Source of the DNA: Devosia oryzisoli
Lineage (GTDB): Bacteria > Pseudomonadota > Alphaproteobacteria > Rhizobiales > Devosiaceae
Direction: 5' to 3'
DNA: 64,000 bases
NCBI RefSeq assembly: GCF_014837245.1
Contig: NZ_JACYFU010000003.1
Location: forward strand, 248,001-312,000
Each line of letters begins with the position of its first letter. The first letter of the stretch is position 1. This document shows, in pieces, positions 63,905 to 64,000 of this stretch. Made by a program: the position numbers and the translations under genes. A model generated the notes under the pieces. That model worked only from the letters and a program-made list of their open reading frames with translations. It was not told the DNA's origin and ran no database searches.

Positions 63905-64000
63905 ATGTCCGACGACCATCAGCTCCCCAAGACTCGCACAGGGGAACCGCGCGCCTTTTTTGGCCGGCGTTCCGGAAAAACCTTGCATGGTGGCCAAAAG
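63905..64000 (+). CDS. trmB: tRNA (guanine-N7)-methyltransferase TrmB, partial
   Basis: Only the first 32 codons are in the window. The RAFFGRRSGKTLHGGQK end matches the TrmB N-terminus (AFFGRRKG...L...Q) of alphaproteobacteria, and trmB after metK is the usual order in this group. The enzyme would make m7G46 in tRNA. The open frame runs off the right edge. Confidence 0.78.
   Translation, partial: MSDDHQLPKTRTGEPRAFFGRRSGKTLHGGQK

Overview
This 64 kb, high-GC window is dense, ordinary chromosome of an alphaproteobacterium of the order Hyphomicrobiales (Rhizobiales). Devosiaceae seem most likely, but that is an inference from gene families and gene order, since no rRNA is present. Supporting marks are the lptC-lptA-lptB-rpoN-hpf-ptsN block with hsp20 and DUF1150 beside it, a TIGR02300 (FYDLN acid) protein next to cmk-rpsA, sppA-ihfB-lapA-trpFBA-accD, addB-addA-trxA, and AccD without its zinc cysteines. 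I see no prophage, insertion sequence, CRISPR array, toxin or secretion island.

The most accessory-like part is positions 1 to about 14000. It holds a carbohydrate ABC importer (two permeases and a Tat-exported binding protein, running off the left edge), a LysR regulator, a large FAD/Fe-S D-2-hydroxyacid-type dehydrogenase, and an RNA m5U methyltransferase. After these comes a minus-strand set of a Gfo/Idh/MocA oxidoreductase, a DUF993 DapA-like protein and a sugar-phosphate-isomerase-like TIM barrel, followed by a TauE/SafE-type exporter and a TetR regulator. Four copies of a 16-bp imperfect palindrome (core TNACCANNTGGTTA) lie upstream of the importer (two copies), the oxidoreductase, and between the exporter and the TetR gene. 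They suggest one local regulon for an uncharacterised catabolic pathway. This is the best lead in the window.

Positions 14000-27200 carry a self-regulated-looking PadR gene, an NDUFA9-like protein, a GFA protein, tRNA-Leu(CAG), a lone receiver-domain protein, lnt facing tsaB-rimI-fur-plsC, two small unknown proteins, pncB, an AlkX-like glycosylase, a membrane alpha/beta hydrolase, tRNA-Ala(GGC) and the FYDLN protein. Positions 27300-36200 are core: cmk, rpsA, a GNAT, sppA, ihfB, lapA, trpF, trpB, trpA and accD. Positions 36200-47100 hold a DUF1003 protein, a large chemoreceptor ending in a CheR-tether-like pentapeptide, a MurU-like nucleotidyltransferase, addB, addA and trxA.

Positions 47100-55000 have a GH3 glycosidase, folC, pheT, pheS, rplT and rpmI, with three copies of a palindromic interspersed repeat in the gaps. 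Positions 55000-64000 have a glycosyltransferase, hsp20-DUF1150 behind a heat-shock-like promoter, then ptsN, hpf, rpoN, lptB, lptA, lptC and rnd on the minus strand. Finally metK lies behind a 10-bp inverted repeat, and trmB is cut by the right edge.

The gene density leaves only one gap longer than 300 bases (2918-3257), and it is filled with operator-like repeats.
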